From positions 25,708 to 79,999 of the forward strand of contig PFDV01000004.1 in NCBI GenBank assembly GCA_002772745.1: a stretch of DNA of 54,292 nt. Direction: 5' to 3'. This stretch comes from Candidatus Peregrinibacteria bacterium CG10_big_fil_rev_8_21_14_0_10_55_24. GTDB lineage: Bacteria; Patescibacteriota; Gracilibacteria; Peribacterales; Peribacteraceae. This document shows, in pieces, positions 17,228-25,431 of the stretch. The position numbers were made by a program, and so were the translations under genes. The notes below the pieces were generated by a model, which saw only the letters and a list, made by a program, of their open reading frames with translations, searched no databases and had not been told where the DNA came from. Each line of letters opens with the position of its first letter. Within the stretch, counting starts at the first letter, position 1.

Positions 17228-17443
17228 TCAGTGAGTGTCCTGCCGCCTTCGATGGAAGAGCCCCCCCAGGAGAGCGGCAGCAATCTGCGCAACAACCTCC
17301 CGACGGTTTGCTCCAACAGTACTACCCGACTGTGCTTCGGCCGCATCAAGCGCGGCCTTAGCAATCTGCGTAGCTTTTAGTTCCGCAGAGGAGGGCTCTA
17401 GGGGCGATAATTGGCCGAAGGCGACTTCGCTTCCAATGGACAT
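17228..17443 (-). CDS. Small hypothetical protein (71 aa)
   Basis: The frame reads MSIGSEVAFGQLSPLEPSS, an Ala-rich helix (AELKATQIAKAALDAAEA) and a second helix ending AAALLGGLFHRRR. The start at 17443 is set by AGGAG at 17448-17452, four bases before the ATG, one of very few Shine-Dalgarno sites in the window. TTGACA followed 17 nt later by GAAAAT is a likely promoter. There is no recognisable domain; the final helix could be membrane-associated. It lies between the methyltransferase and ileS. Confidence 0.6.
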   Translation of the reverse strand: MSIGSEVAFGQLSPLEPSSAELKATQIAKAALDAAEAQSGSTVGANRREVVAQIAAALLGGLFHRRRQDTH

Positions 17444-17550
17444 TGCACTCCTATTTTCGGTTTTTTGGTTCCTGCTGTCAACGAACATGCGTCAGTATTT
17501 CGCCTGCAATATCTGCACATTGGTTAGTGATATGAACCGGAAATTTGCGC

Positions 17551-17556
17551 TACACT
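17551..17556 (+). promoter_or_regulatory. -10 box TACACT of ileS
   Basis: TACACT ends 6 nt before ATG 17563 and selects it over the in-frame ATG at 17545. No T-box leader is possible in such a short upstream region. Confidence 0.5.
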
Positions 17557-17562
17557 ACGCTT

Positions 17563-20500
17563 ATGTTCGACCCCGTGGACCCCAAGCAGGCGTTGCCCTC
17601 CGTGGAGGAAGGCATCCTCCAGTACTGGCGGGAGGAAGACATTTTCCGCCGCTCGGTAAAGGAGCGCCCAACGGAAGGGAGTTTTAGCTTCTATGATGGC
17701 CCGCCCTTCGCAACGGGGCTCCCTCACTACGGGCACCTTTTGGCAGGAACGATCAAAGATGTGATCCCCCGTTACCAGACCATGCGCGGCAAGCGGGTGG
17801 AACGCCGATTCGGATGGGATTGTCATGGACTCCCCGTGGAGAACCTGATTGAGAAGGAGGAAGGCATAGAGAGTCACCAGCAAATCCGCACCATGGGCAT
17901 CGCCGCGTTCAATGAACTCTGTTGCGGCTCGGTGCAGCGTTTTACCAAAGAATGGCGACAGGTGGTGGAGCGCATGGGCCGATGGGTGGATATGGACTGG
18001 GACTACCGCACCATGGACCCCACGTACATGGAATCCATCTGGTGGGTGTTTGGCGAACTCTGGAAGAAAGGACTCATTGAGGAGGGACACAAGCCCATGC
18101 ACGTCTGCCCTCGTTGCGTGACGCCGCTCTCGAACTTCGAAGTGACCCAGGGGTACAAGGAGGTCACGGACCAGTCGGTGACAGCGAAGTTCGCGTTGAA
18201 GGGAGAAGCGTCTCCCACCTACCTACTCGCATGGACTACGACGCCCTGGACGCTGCCGGGAAACTTGTTTCTGGCCGTGGATCCGAAGATGGATTACGTG
18301 AAGTTTCAGTTCCAACCCCACAATGAATCGGAGGCTTCGTTGTACATCACATCACTTGCTCACTATCAACACCTGCTCCATGAAAACGTTTCTTTTGGAC
18401 ACACAATCCCACCCGGAGGCGAATATCGTGAAGGGGATCAATCCAAGTATTGGATACAGAGCCTAGACGAAGCACGACAGTACAAAGGAAAAGACCTCAT
18501 CGGAAAGCGCTACACTCCCCTCTTCCCTTACTTTGCGGAAAAATACCCTACAGCCTTCCGCATCGTCGGCGCGGACTTCGTGACGAGTGATGAGGGTACG
18601 GGTGTCGTGCACATCGCTCCGGGGTTCGGCGAGGACGACTACAACCTTGGCAAGCGCGAAGGCGTCGAGGTGCTGCAGCACGTGACCATGGAGGGTCGCT
18701 TCGTGGATGAGGTGAGCGATTTTGCCGGAGAAGAGGTCAAGCCGATCGACGATCCAAGCAAAATGGATCGCAGGGTGGTGGAATGGCTGGAGAAACGGGG
18801 ACTTGTCTTCGCCAAGGAAACGTACCGCCACAGTTACCCGCACTGTTGGCGTTGCGATTCTCCGCTCCTCAACTACGCCACATCCTCATGGTTCGTGAAG
18901 GTGGAGAAGATCAAGGAAGATCTCCTCAAGGCGAATGCGGAAACGGAGTGGGTCCCCGCCCACGTGCGCGACGGACGATTTGGCAAATGGCTGGAGGGAG
19001 CGCGTGACTGGGCGGTTTCCCGCAATCGCTTCTGGGGAACCCCTCTGCCCATCTGGCGGTGCCAGGAAACCGGCGACATCGAAGTAATCGCAAGCCGCGA
19101 CGACCTGATGCGCCACCAGCCGATCCGCTTTACCAAAGTCACAACGATCCGACACGGCGAAAGCGAAGGAAACCTGATCCCCATCTACCAGGGGGAAACT
19201 CCGGGAACCGATCTGACACCCAAGGGGAAGAAGCAGGCAAAGGAGGCGGGAAAGAAGCTCTCCTCACAGAACGTCGACGTAATCTACTGCTCACCGCTTG
19301 CACGCACGCAGCAGACGGCCGCAGTCATCGCCAAGCAGACGGGGGCACAGGTGATTGTGGATGATCGTCTGCGCGAGGTCAGCTTCGGTGAATTCGAGGG
19401 GAAAACCGTGGATTTCTCGGACCTGTCGCTGGTGAAAGCGCGTCGCGCACATAAGCTCCAGACCGGTCAGCCCGAATCGATTTACCACTTCCCCGGCATG
19501 GAGCGTTGGAGCGATGTCCAGGAGCGCATCGGAAGTTTCCTTATGGAAATCCTGCCCAGGCACCGTTCGGAGCACGTGCTCATTGTGACACATGCGGATC
19601 CCATACAGAACATCCACCACTTTTTCACGGGGGAAGATCCGCTCAAGATTTCGCATCAGCCCTACCCTCATCTTGCACAATCGCGCACGTACTTCTGGGA
19701 TCACAGAACACGCACGCAACTCGACCTGCATAAGCACATCGTTGATGAGATCACGTGGCCGGCGTCGCACTCCAAAGAGAGTGTTGATGTCCTCGTCGTG
19801 CGCCATGGACAGACCGATTGGAATGCTCAACTTAAGATCCAAGGGAAAAAGGATATGGGGCTGAACGCAACCGGCAAGGAACAGGCATTGGAACTCGCGA
19901 AGAAGCTCAAGAAGGAACGATTCGATGTCGTTGTTTCTTCAACACTCAAACGATCGATAGAGACTGCGCAGATTCTCTCGGAGCAGCTCCACCTTCCCTA
20001 CGAGGAACGCTGGAGTGAGTTCTGTGAAAGGGACTTCGGCGACTGGGAGGGCAAAACCCGCCAAGAAGTCGCCCCCGATTCCAAGGGGCAAATTGCCATT
20101 CAGGACCTTTCGATTCCAAACGGCGAGACGCTCAGCGCATTCCTCGTTCGTCTGGAAGAGGGCCAACGCAGGCTCGGGCAAACGTTTGCCGGTAAGCGTG
20201 TTCTCCTTGTAACGCACGGAGGCGTACTCAAAGCGCTTGACGCACTCAATGGATTAGCCACATTCCGCGAGGTGCGCGACACCTTTGTGGAAAATACCCA
20301 GACACTCGCGCTCAAGCTGGGACCGCAGATGCAGCGCGTCAGCGAAGTCTTCGATTGCTGGTTTGAATCAGGTTCCATGCCCTACGCACAGCCGCACTTC
20401 CCCTTCGAATCGCAGGAGAAGACCCCACCCGGTTTCCCCGCGGACTTCATCGCGGAGGGGATGGACCAAACGCGCGGGTGGTTTTACACCTTGATGGTGC

Positions 20501-21933
20501 TCTCCACTGCGCTCTACGGGGAACCCGCGTTCAAGCACTGTGTTGTCAACGGCATCGTGCTCGCCGAGGACGGCAAGAAAATGAGCAAGCGCTTGAAGAA
20601 TTATCCGGAACCCATGGAGCTTACCAAGCAGTACGGAGCCGATGCCGTGCGCTTTACACTGATGAGCTCCCCTGCCGTGCGCGGAGAGGATCTGCGGTTC
20701 TCCGCCCGCATGGTGGAAGAAACAATGCGCTCGGTGATGTTGCCGTTGTGGAATGCATACAGCTTCTTTGTAACCTACGCGAATGCTGCGAAATTCGAGC
20801 CCGTGGAAACACGGCGACATTCCTCGCACCCCCTGGATCAGTGGATCCGCACCGAAGTGCAGGACCTTGCCAATCGCATGACTGAAGAGCTCGACCGTTA
20901 CGAACTCTCCTTCGCGTGCGCAGAACTCCACGACACCATCGACGCACTCACCAACTGGTACATCCGACTCTCGCGCCGGCGCTTTGCGGGGCGGACCCCC
21001 GTTGAAGACGTGGACGCGAGTGCGGCCTCCCCCTTTGAGGGCATCGAGGAAGAGGACCAGCTCGATGCGCTCCACACGCTCTACGACGTGCTCCTTACGA
21101 TGAGCCAACTCCTGGCTCCGTTCTGCCCGTTTGTTACCGATGCCATCTACCTCAATCTTGTCTCTGAGAATCACGGATCCGTGCATCTCACCGACTGGCC
21201 GCTCCCCAGAGCGCTCTCCAAGGACGAGCAGTCGCTCCTCCAGAAAACCCGCCTGATGCGGCAGATCGTAACGCTTGGGCACCGCGTGCGCGGCGAGCAG
21301 AAGGTCAAGGTGCGCCAACCGCTCGCAAAAGCCATGATTGCCGTTCCCCCCGTGTTACGCAACATTGAGCTCTCCGCTCAGGATCGCGAGCTTCTCACGC
21401 AGGAACTCAACGTGAAGGAGCTCATCTTCACGCAGGATCCCGGCAAACTTGCGGATGTGATAGCGCGCGTTGACGCGCGTGCCGTGGGCCCGCGACTCGG
21501 CGGGCGCGTGCAGGAAGTGATTGCAGCAGGCAAACGCGGTGATTTTTCGGTGGAGGAAGACGGCACGGTGCTCATCCTCGACGAGCGCCTGTCGCCCGAA
21601 GAAGTACAAATCGCCTACCAGGGGAAGGAGGGGACGAATGTCGCGGCAGACCATGGTGTGGTGGTCAGCCTGGATACGGAAATTTCTCCGGAGCTCAAAA
21701 TCGAAGGGAACGCCCGCGATTTGATCCGTGGAATCCAGCGCTTGCGCAAGGAAGCGGGGCTCGCCTTTACGGATCGCATCGCATTGAGTATCGCAGGTGC
21801 CGATGAGGTACTCGCCGTACACGGCGACCTGATCGTTCAGGAAACACGTGCAACCCTGGAGAAGAATGACGGAGCAGAGCAGACCATCGATCTTAATGGA
21901 CACAAGGTGACGATCCGCTTCGAGAAACGCTAA
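17563..21933 (+). CDS. ileS: Isoleucyl-tRNA synthetase with two inserted histidine-phosphatase domains
   Basis: 1456 residues against about 1050 for eukaryote-like (type 2) IleRS. Synthetase landmarks: PHYGH (HIGH motif, 54-58), editing domain with TTTPWTLPGN, GTPLPIWRC, VFDCWFESGSMPYAQ, and KMSKR (1006-1010). Between GTPLPIW and DCWFESG are two domains of the histidine-phosphatase (phosphoglycerate mutase-like) fold. The first (about 523-715) has TIRHGESEGN (His531) and IVTHADP (His677). The second (about 740-918) has VVRHGQTDWN (His748) and LVTHGG (His885). Between them the IleRS segment LHKHIVDEITWP is kept, so these are two separate insertions; the second falls where many IleRS have a zinc ribbon. 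Both phosphatases keep their catalytic histidines. The frame is continuous. Confidence 0.95.
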   Translation: MFDPVDPKQALPSVEEGILQYWREEDIFRRSVKERPTEGSFSFYDGPPFATGLPHYGHLLAGTIKDVIPRYQTMRGKRVERRFGWDCHGLPVENLIEKEEGIESHQQIRTMGIAAFNELCCGSVQRFTKEWRQVVERMGRWVDMDWDYRTMDPTYMESIWWVFGELWKKGLIEEGHKPMHVCPRCVTPLSNFEVTQGYKEVTDQSVTAKFALKGEASPTYLLAWTTTPWTLPGNLFLAVDPKMDYVKFQFQPHNESEASLYITSLAHYQHLLHENVSFGHTIPPGGEYREGDQSKYWIQSLDEARQYKGKDLIGKRYTPLFPYFAEKYPTAFRIVGADFVTSDEGTGVVHIAPGFGEDDYNLGKREGVEVLQHVTMEGRFVDEVSDFAGEEVKPIDDPSKMDRRVVEWLEKRGLVFAKETYRHSYPHCWRCDSPLLNYATSSWFVKVEKIKEDLLKANAETEWVPAHVRDGRFGKWLEGARDWAVSRNRFWGTPLPIWRCQETGDIEVIASRDDLMRHQPIRFTKVTTIRHGESEGNLIPIYQGETPGTDLTPKGKKQAKEAGKKLSSQNVDVIYCSPLARTQQTAAVIAKQTGAQVIVDDRLREVSFGEFEGKTVDFSDLSLVKARRAHKLQTGQPESIYHFPGMERWSDVQERIGSFLMEILPRHRSEHVLIVTHADPIQNIHHFFTGEDPLKISHQPYPHLAQSRTYFWDHRTRTQLDLHKHIVDEITWPASHSKESVDVLVVRHGQTDWNAQLKIQGKKDMGLNATGKEQALELAKKLKKERFDVVVSSTLKRSIETAQILSEQLHLPYEERWSEFCERDFGDWEGKTRQEVAPDSKGQIAIQDLSIPNGETLSAFLVRLEEGQRRLGQTFAGKRVLLVTHGGVLKALDALNGLATFREVRDTFVENTQTLALKLGPQMQRVSEVFDCWFESGSMPYAQPHFPFESQEKTPPGFPADFIAEGMDQTRGWFYTLMVLSTALYGEPAFKHCVVNGIVLAEDGKKMSKRLKNYPEPMELTKQYGADAVRFTLMSSPAVRGEDLRFSARMVEETMRSVMLPLWNAYSFFVTYANAAKFEPVETRRHSSHPLDQWIRTEVQDLANRMTEELDRYELSFACAELHDTIDALTNWYIRLSRRRFAGRTPVEDVDASAASPFEGIEEEDQLDALHTLYDVLLTMSQLLAPFCPFVTDAIYLNLVSENHGSVHLTDWPLPRALSKDEQSLLQKTRLMRQIVTLGHRVRGEQKVKVRQPLAKAMIAVPPVLRNIELSAQDRELLTQELNVKELIFTQDPGKLADVIARVDARAVGPRLGGRVQEVIAAGKRGDFSVEEDGTVLILDERLSPEEVQIAYQGKEGTNVAADHGVVVSLDTEISPELKIEGNARDLIRGIQRLRKEAGLAFTDRIALSIAGADEVLAVHGDLIVQETRATLEKNDGAEQTIDLNGHKVTIRFEKR

Positions 21934-21942
21934 GCTCTCTCT

Positions 21943-22356
21943 ATGTCCTCTGAGCATTCCGGCCCCTCCTGGCCTCTACGCGTTCTCATCAAGGCGCTCC
22001 TCAACATGGGCCTCGTCTGGTTGATGGCGACGTACCTTGATCAGTACTTCCAGCTCACGGGCGGCATAGCGGCCGTGATCATTGTGGGGGCGCTCCTCAC
22101 ACTCATGAATATCTTCGTGCGGCCGATACTGGAGATCCTCACCCTGCCGCTCAAACTCTTCGCGACCATCCTCGCCGTGATCCTGGTGAACGGCGGTTTT
22201 GTGTGGCTGACCATGGAAATCACTCAGCGCATGGACCCTGCACTTGTCCACCTGGAAATTTTTGGCGCACTATGGGGCTGGATCGTTGTTGCTACAGCGT
22301 TCGGCGCAGGAAATTGGCTCATCAAAGAGATGTTGCACCGCTCCGCGCGAGACTGA
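21943..22356 (+). CDS. YvlD-like (phage holin 4 superfamily) membrane protein
   Basis: 137 residues with four hydrophobic segments. GGIAAVIIVGALLTLMNIFV, RPILEILTLPL and LVNGGFVWLTM match the small YvlD/Phage_holin_4_2 family of bacterial inner-membrane proteins, whose function is poorly known. It begins 9 nt after the ileS stop and has no promoter of its own, so it is probably co-transcribed with ileS. Confidence 0.8.
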   Translation: MSSEHSGPSWPLRVLIKALLNMGLVWLMATYLDQYFQLTGGIAAVIIVGALLTLMNIFVRPILEILTLPLKLFATILAVILVNGGFVWLTMEITQRMDPALVHLEIFGALWGWIVVATAFGAGNWLIKEMLHRSARD

Positions 22357-22469
22357 GGTACTGGAAGCGAAGAGGGTGCGGAAAGTTCCGAAGGTGCTGG
22401 AGGTGTTGAACGTGCAGGAAGTTTGGCAACCTTTCTGACCTCACGGAACTTCCCAAACCTGCCAAGGTC
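22357..22469 (+). repeat. Imperfect inverted repeats between convergent genes (copy 2)
   Basis: The same kind of degenerate GGTGCGGAAAG-type units as at 11796-11960. Plus-sense units (GGTGCTGGAGGTGTTGAACG, GTGCAGGAAGTTTGG) are followed by complementary ones (CGGAACTTCC, CCAAACCTGCC). It again fills the space between convergent genes and contains short perfect arms such as GTTTGG/CCAAAC. Confidence 0.5.
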
Positions 22470-22679
22470 CTACAGCGAACGACTGATGAAATCGTTGAGC
22501 GCCCAGCTCATACCCTTGATCGCGGCCTGCGGCGGCACCTTGTGGTACGAAGAGACGATGCCGAACTGCGCTTTCCCTGCTTCATCCGCCCCCTTCTTCC
22601 ACCCGAAGACGATAAAGCTGGGAACCTCCAGTTCCTGTAGAAAATCCTCGATACGCTTCTGAATGTCAGATTGATCCAT
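22470..22679 (-). CDS. Small hypothetical protein (69 aa)
   Basis: The product MDQSDIQKRIEDFLQELEVP...FIVFGWKKGADEAGKAQFGIVSSYHKVPPQAAIKGMSWALNDFISRSL is compact, soluble and codon-like throughout. The start at 22679 rather than 22688 is preferred because CACACT at 22692-22697 lies 12 nt upstream of it and only 3 nt from the other. The family is not recognised. It is divergent from the small membrane peptide at 22816. Confidence 0.6.
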   Translation of the reverse strand: MDQSDIQKRIEDFLQELEVPSFIVFGWKKGADEAGKAQFGIVSSYHKVPPQAAIKGMSWALNDFISRSL

Positions 22680-22716
22680 GGCGGGCATGGTAGTGTGAGA
22701 ACGTGAAAGAGAGTAG

Positions 22717-22745
22717 TTGACTTATTACATAAATAATTGTAAATT
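22717..22745 (+). promoter_or_regulatory. Promoter TTGACT-17-TAAATT
   Basis: A well-formed promoter with TTGACT at 22717-22722 and TAAATT at 22740-22745. Transcription should begin near 22753, giving a leader of about 63 nt, unlike the leaderless genes around it. Confidence 0.6.
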
Positions 22746-22753
22746 ATCATTAA

Positions 22754-22815
22754 AGGTTGGCACCTCTTTTCCCTAATCGACCCTTGTGTGGGTCAAAGGA
22801 AGGAGGTGAGGTGCA
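22754..22815 (+). promoter_or_regulatory. Leader able to sequester the Shine-Dalgarno site
   Basis: CACCTCTTTTC (22761-22771) can pair over 11 bases, two of them G-U, with GGAAGGAGGTG (22798-22808), which contains the Shine-Dalgarno site. Inside this stem GACCC-TTGTGT-GGGTC (22779-22794) forms its own hairpin. A competing hairpin, AGGT-TGGC-ACCT (22754-22765), would free the site. This is the geometry of an RNA thermometer or a ligand- or protein-controlled translational switch. Confidence 0.55.
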
Positions 22816-22914
22816 ATGCTGAGAATCAAGTTGATTCTCGCAGGGATGATCATTGCTTACGTCATTGCCAAGCTGCAGGACGTAGTAATGGGAATCCCAT
22901 TCCGACTTTTCTAG
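22816..22914 (+). CDS. 32-residue single-span membrane peptide
   Basis: ATG 22816 to TAG 22912-22914 encodes MLRIKLILAGMIIAYVIAKL, then QDVVMGIPFRLF: one hydrophobic helix with basic residues near the N-terminus. AGGAGGTG is 7 nt upstream, the best ribosome site in the window, and a promoter is present. This supports real translation despite the tiny size. It may be a functional small membrane protein, a type I toxin-like peptide or a leader peptide for the SLH gene 170 nt downstream. Confidence 0.6.
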   Translation: MLRIKLILAGMIIAYVIAKLQDVVMGIPFRLF

Positions 22915-22926
22915 GTCGGAGAAGAG

Positions 22927-22958
22927 GCGCTCTGCCGGATAGACCCCCGGTGGAGCGC
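22927..22958 (+). other. Stable hairpin after the small membrane peptide gene
   Basis: GCGCTC-TG-CCGG pairs with CCGG-TG-GAGCGC, ten base pairs around one 2x2 internal loop, starting 13 nt after the peptide stop. Only TTACCTTTTCCC follows, so it is a weak terminator at best and could be a processing or stability element. Confidence 0.5.
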
Positions 22959-23086
22959 TTACCTTTTCCCAAAGGGCTCCGCCTGAATTCCTGAACACAG
23001 GAAGTAATCAAGAGGAAGCCAAAGAAGGCTTGCGTGTACTCCATGGGACGCGGGAGAATTCCCCTCCTCCTCTCCCCATTTTCCAA

Positions 23087-23815
23087 ATGCGCTCCACGTT
23101 CCTCGCTTCGCTCTTCGGTACAGCACTCTGCCTGGTCTTACTCCCTGCCAGCGCGCAGGCGTACTCGTACCTGGATTTTGAACCGGCGATCCCCTATTTC
23201 GAGAAAGCGAAGACTGCGCCGCGCACGCAGAGCGACACCCGTGCACTGCGGGGCGCTGCGCGCGTGGATGTCACTACCATTCCACTCAGTACCACGGAAC
23301 GTAAAGAGCGAACCTCCCAGACGGTCACGCGTACACGAACGAGTATCACGGTGGACCGCATCCCTCTCTCTCCGGTAGAAACTGTTGGTACCTTTATCAC
23401 CCGATCGCAGTTCGTCGCGCTCGCCATGCTCGACCTGGCACCCAATGGTATACCTGCGGATTGCTACCCACGTCTCTCTCCCTCCCACTACTGGTTACTC
23501 TTCCGCGATGTGCCAACAGACGCGTTGTACGCTCCCGCACTCTGTACCGCAATGCTGCGCGGCATGGTGCGCGGATACCCTGACGGGTCTTTCCGACCGG
23601 ATATGACCGTGAATTTTGCCGAAGCGAGCAAGATTCTCGCAAAAGGTTTTGCGCTCGCAGGGGATTCTGCGGATTCTTCGGCGCCTTGGTACGTCCCCTC
23701 GGTCAACGCACTGCTTAGTTTGCGCTCATTCCCGGAAACAACACCGCTCGATTCTTCCGTTACGGTGGACATGGCGCACTTCATGCTCGGACGCATCGAG
23801 AGCGCACAGCGCTGA
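23087..23815 (+). CDS. Secreted SLH-domain protein
   Basis: 242 residues from ATG 23087. MRSTFLASLFGTALCLVLLP and the following ASAQAY form a signal peptide with cleavage after AQA. The middle is Thr/Arg-rich. The C-terminal half carries SLH repeats: FRDVPTDALYAPALCTAMLR, GMVRGYPDGSFRPDMTVNFAE, then a partial third repeat. Probably wall-associated. It lies downstream of the small membrane peptide and its structured leader on the same strand, so co-transcription is possible; no promoter of its own is evident. Confidence 0.82.
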   Translation: MRSTFLASLFGTALCLVLLPASAQAYSYLDFEPAIPYFEKAKTAPRTQSDTRALRGAARVDVTTIPLSTTERKERTSQTVTRTRTSITVDRIPLSPVETVGTFITRSQFVALAMLDLAPNGIPADCYPRLSPSHYWLLFRDVPTDALYAPALCTAMLRGMVRGYPDGSFRPDMTVNFAEASKILAKGFALAGDSADSSAPWYVPSVNALLSLRSFPETTPLDSSVTVDMAHFMLGRIESAQR

Positions 23816-24037
23816 TCAACCGATCATCTCTTCATCCGCAAGCGGAGGGGGCGTATCCACCTCGTTGGGGTCCAGATCCGCGATGAGACTGGCAAGCTTC
23901 TCCCGTGTTGTATCGAGCACTTCTTTTCGCTCTTCCTGAACAGAATCCACTTCCGGTGGCTTGGCAGGAACAATGAAGGAAAGCTCAGGTTCTCCTTCGT
24001 TGGAAAGCGGAGCCGGCGCTGCGGGTTTTGGGCTCAT
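23816..24037 (-). CDS. Small Pro/Glu-rich hypothetical protein (73 aa)
   Basis: The product begins MSPKPAAPAPLSNEGEPELS and continues with a charged helix (EERKEVLDTTREKLASLIADL) and an acidic tail ending PPPLADEEMIG. It looks like a disordered protein with one helix. TATATA at 24048-24053 lies 10 nt before the start. It abuts the convergent SLH gene with no spacer. No family is recognised. Confidence 0.55.
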   Translation of the reverse strand: MSPKPAAPAPLSNEGEPELSFIVPAKPPEVDSVQEERKEVLDTTREKLASLIADLDPNEVDTPPPLADEEMIG

Positions 24038-24133
24038 GGATGCGTTTTATATACACCTTAATTGTACCATACTCGCGGCTCAACGGCCAGAGCACTTCTG
24101 CGTTCAAAGGCTTCCTGTCCCGCGTCGGAATCC

Positions 24134-24139
24134 TATACT
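24134..24139 (+). promoter_or_regulatory. -10 box TATACT of the MFS gene
   Basis: TATACT lies 9 nt before ATG 24149 and excludes the longer frame from 24062. Confidence 0.55.
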
Positions 24140-24148
24140 ACCGCCTCC

Positions 24149-25381
24149 ATGTCAGCGCAGACGCGTTCCACACGATCCATTATCGGCCTGCTCTTCGTAA
24201 CGTCGTTCCTGGAACTCCTGGGACTGGGCATCGCGATCCCCGTCTTCGCGCCCATGCTGTTGCACCCTGCACATGGGCTCATTCTCAACATAAGCACAGA
24301 GGCGCGCACCATCCTCTATGGATTCCTGATCGCCACCTATCCGCTTACACAGTTTTTCGGTACTCCGATTTTAGGAGCTCTTTCGGACCATTATGGAAGG
24401 AAGCCGCTCTTGATCCTCTCTCGTGCAGGAACGCTGGTGAGTTACATCATCACCGCCATCGCCATAAGCATCGGTAACATCCCCCTCCTCTTTATTTCAC
24501 GTGCGGTGGATGGTTTTACGGGTGGAAACATCGCCGTAGCCCAGTCTGCTATCGCCGATGTGAGCACAGGCAAGGATCGTTTGAAGAACTTCGGCCTCAT
24601 CGGCATGGCATTCGGACTCGGGTTCATTGTGGGACCGCTCCTCGGCGGAGTTCTCTCCGATCCACACATTTACCCAGCATTCTCCTTCGCCACACCGTTC
24701 TGGGTGGCTGCGGTGATTACCGCGATCAATATCGCCATCGTGCAGTGGAAACTGCCCGAGACCTTACGCGAACGACACACGGTAAACGTGCACCCTCTGC
24801 AAGGATTCGTGAACGTAGTGCATGCGCTGCGCCAACCCAGGTTACGCGTACTCTTCCTGGTTTTCTTCCTCTACGTCCTGGGCTTCAACTTCTTCACGCA
24901 GTTCTTCCAAGTGCTCCTCGTGGGACGTTTCCACTTCGATCAGAGCGATATCGGCTTACTCTACGCGTACATGGGACTGTGGATCACCTTCGCGCAGGGC
25001 GTGACGAACCGCCTTTGCGCTCACTGGTTCCTGCCGAGGAACACCCTCACGGTATCGCTCTTGCTCCTTGGGTGCACGATTCCCCTGCTCCTGATCCCTC
25101 AGCATGCAATCTACCTTTACCTGATTTTCCCCTTCATCGCGAACTTCCAGGGCATCAGTATGCCCAGCGTCACCGCGCTCATCTCCGATACGGCTCCACC
25201 TGGGAGACAGGGTGCCACGCTAGGAACGAGTCAGTCGTTCCAGGCACTGGGCATGGCGTTGCCGGGAATCGCTGCTGGACTCCTCGGTGCGCTCGACGTT
25301 CGTTTGCCCATTTTCGCTGCCGGAGCGTTGGTTGTCGCTGCGTGGATGCTCTACGTGACCGGATGGTGGAGGAAGAATTAG
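24149..25381 (+). CDS. MFS transporter of the TetA-like drug:H+ antiporter type
   Basis: 410 residues with twelve predicted membrane spans. Motif A is visible between spans 2 and 3 (GALSDHYGRKPLLILS), preceded by FLIATYPLTQFFGTPILGA; GFIVGPLLGGVLSD is the motif C region diagnostic of antiporters, and SDTAPPGRQGATLGTSQSFQ is the second-half equivalent of motif A. It is closest in pattern to tetracycline-type exporters, but the substrate cannot be assigned. It stands alone between a divergent small gene and a sigma factor. Confidence 0.88.
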   Translation: MSAQTRSTRSIIGLLFVTSFLELLGLGIAIPVFAPMLLHPAHGLILNISTEARTILYGFLIATYPLTQFFGTPILGALSDHYGRKPLLILSRAGTLVSYIITAIAISIGNIPLLFISRAVDGFTGGNIAVAQSAIADVSTGKDRLKNFGLIGMAFGLGFIVGPLLGGVLSDPHIYPAFSFATPFWVAAVITAINIAIVQWKLPETLRERHTVNVHPLQGFVNVVHALRQPRLRVLFLVFFLYVLGFNFFTQFFQVLLVGRFHFDQSDIGLLYAYMGLWITFAQGVTNRLCAHWFLPRNTLTVSLLLLGCTIPLLLIPQHAIYLYLIFPFIANFQGISMPSVTALISDTAPPGRQGATLGTSQSFQALGMALPGIAAGLLGALDVRLPIFAAGALVVAAWMLYVTGWWRKN

Positions 25382-25416
25382 CCCGGTTTTTCGGCTGATT
25401 CCGGACTCAAATGCCA

Positions 25417-25422
25417 TACAAT
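25417..25422 (+). promoter_or_regulatory. -10 box TACAAT of the sigma-70 gene
   Basis: TACAAT lies 9 nt before ATG 25432; an upstream ATG at 25411 would precede the predicted RNA start. Confidence 0.5.
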
Positions 25423-25431
25423 GCCCTCCTT

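Noticed and set aside
17489-17562. T-box riboswitch before ileS
   Set aside because: The upstream region is too short and lacks the T-box sequence, and the -10 box ends 6 nt before the start codon.
17563-21933. The large IleRS being two or three separate genes or an assembly chimera
   Set aside because: The frame is continuous, IleRS motifs flank and separate the insertions in correct order, and codon style does not change. Reads would still be the final check.
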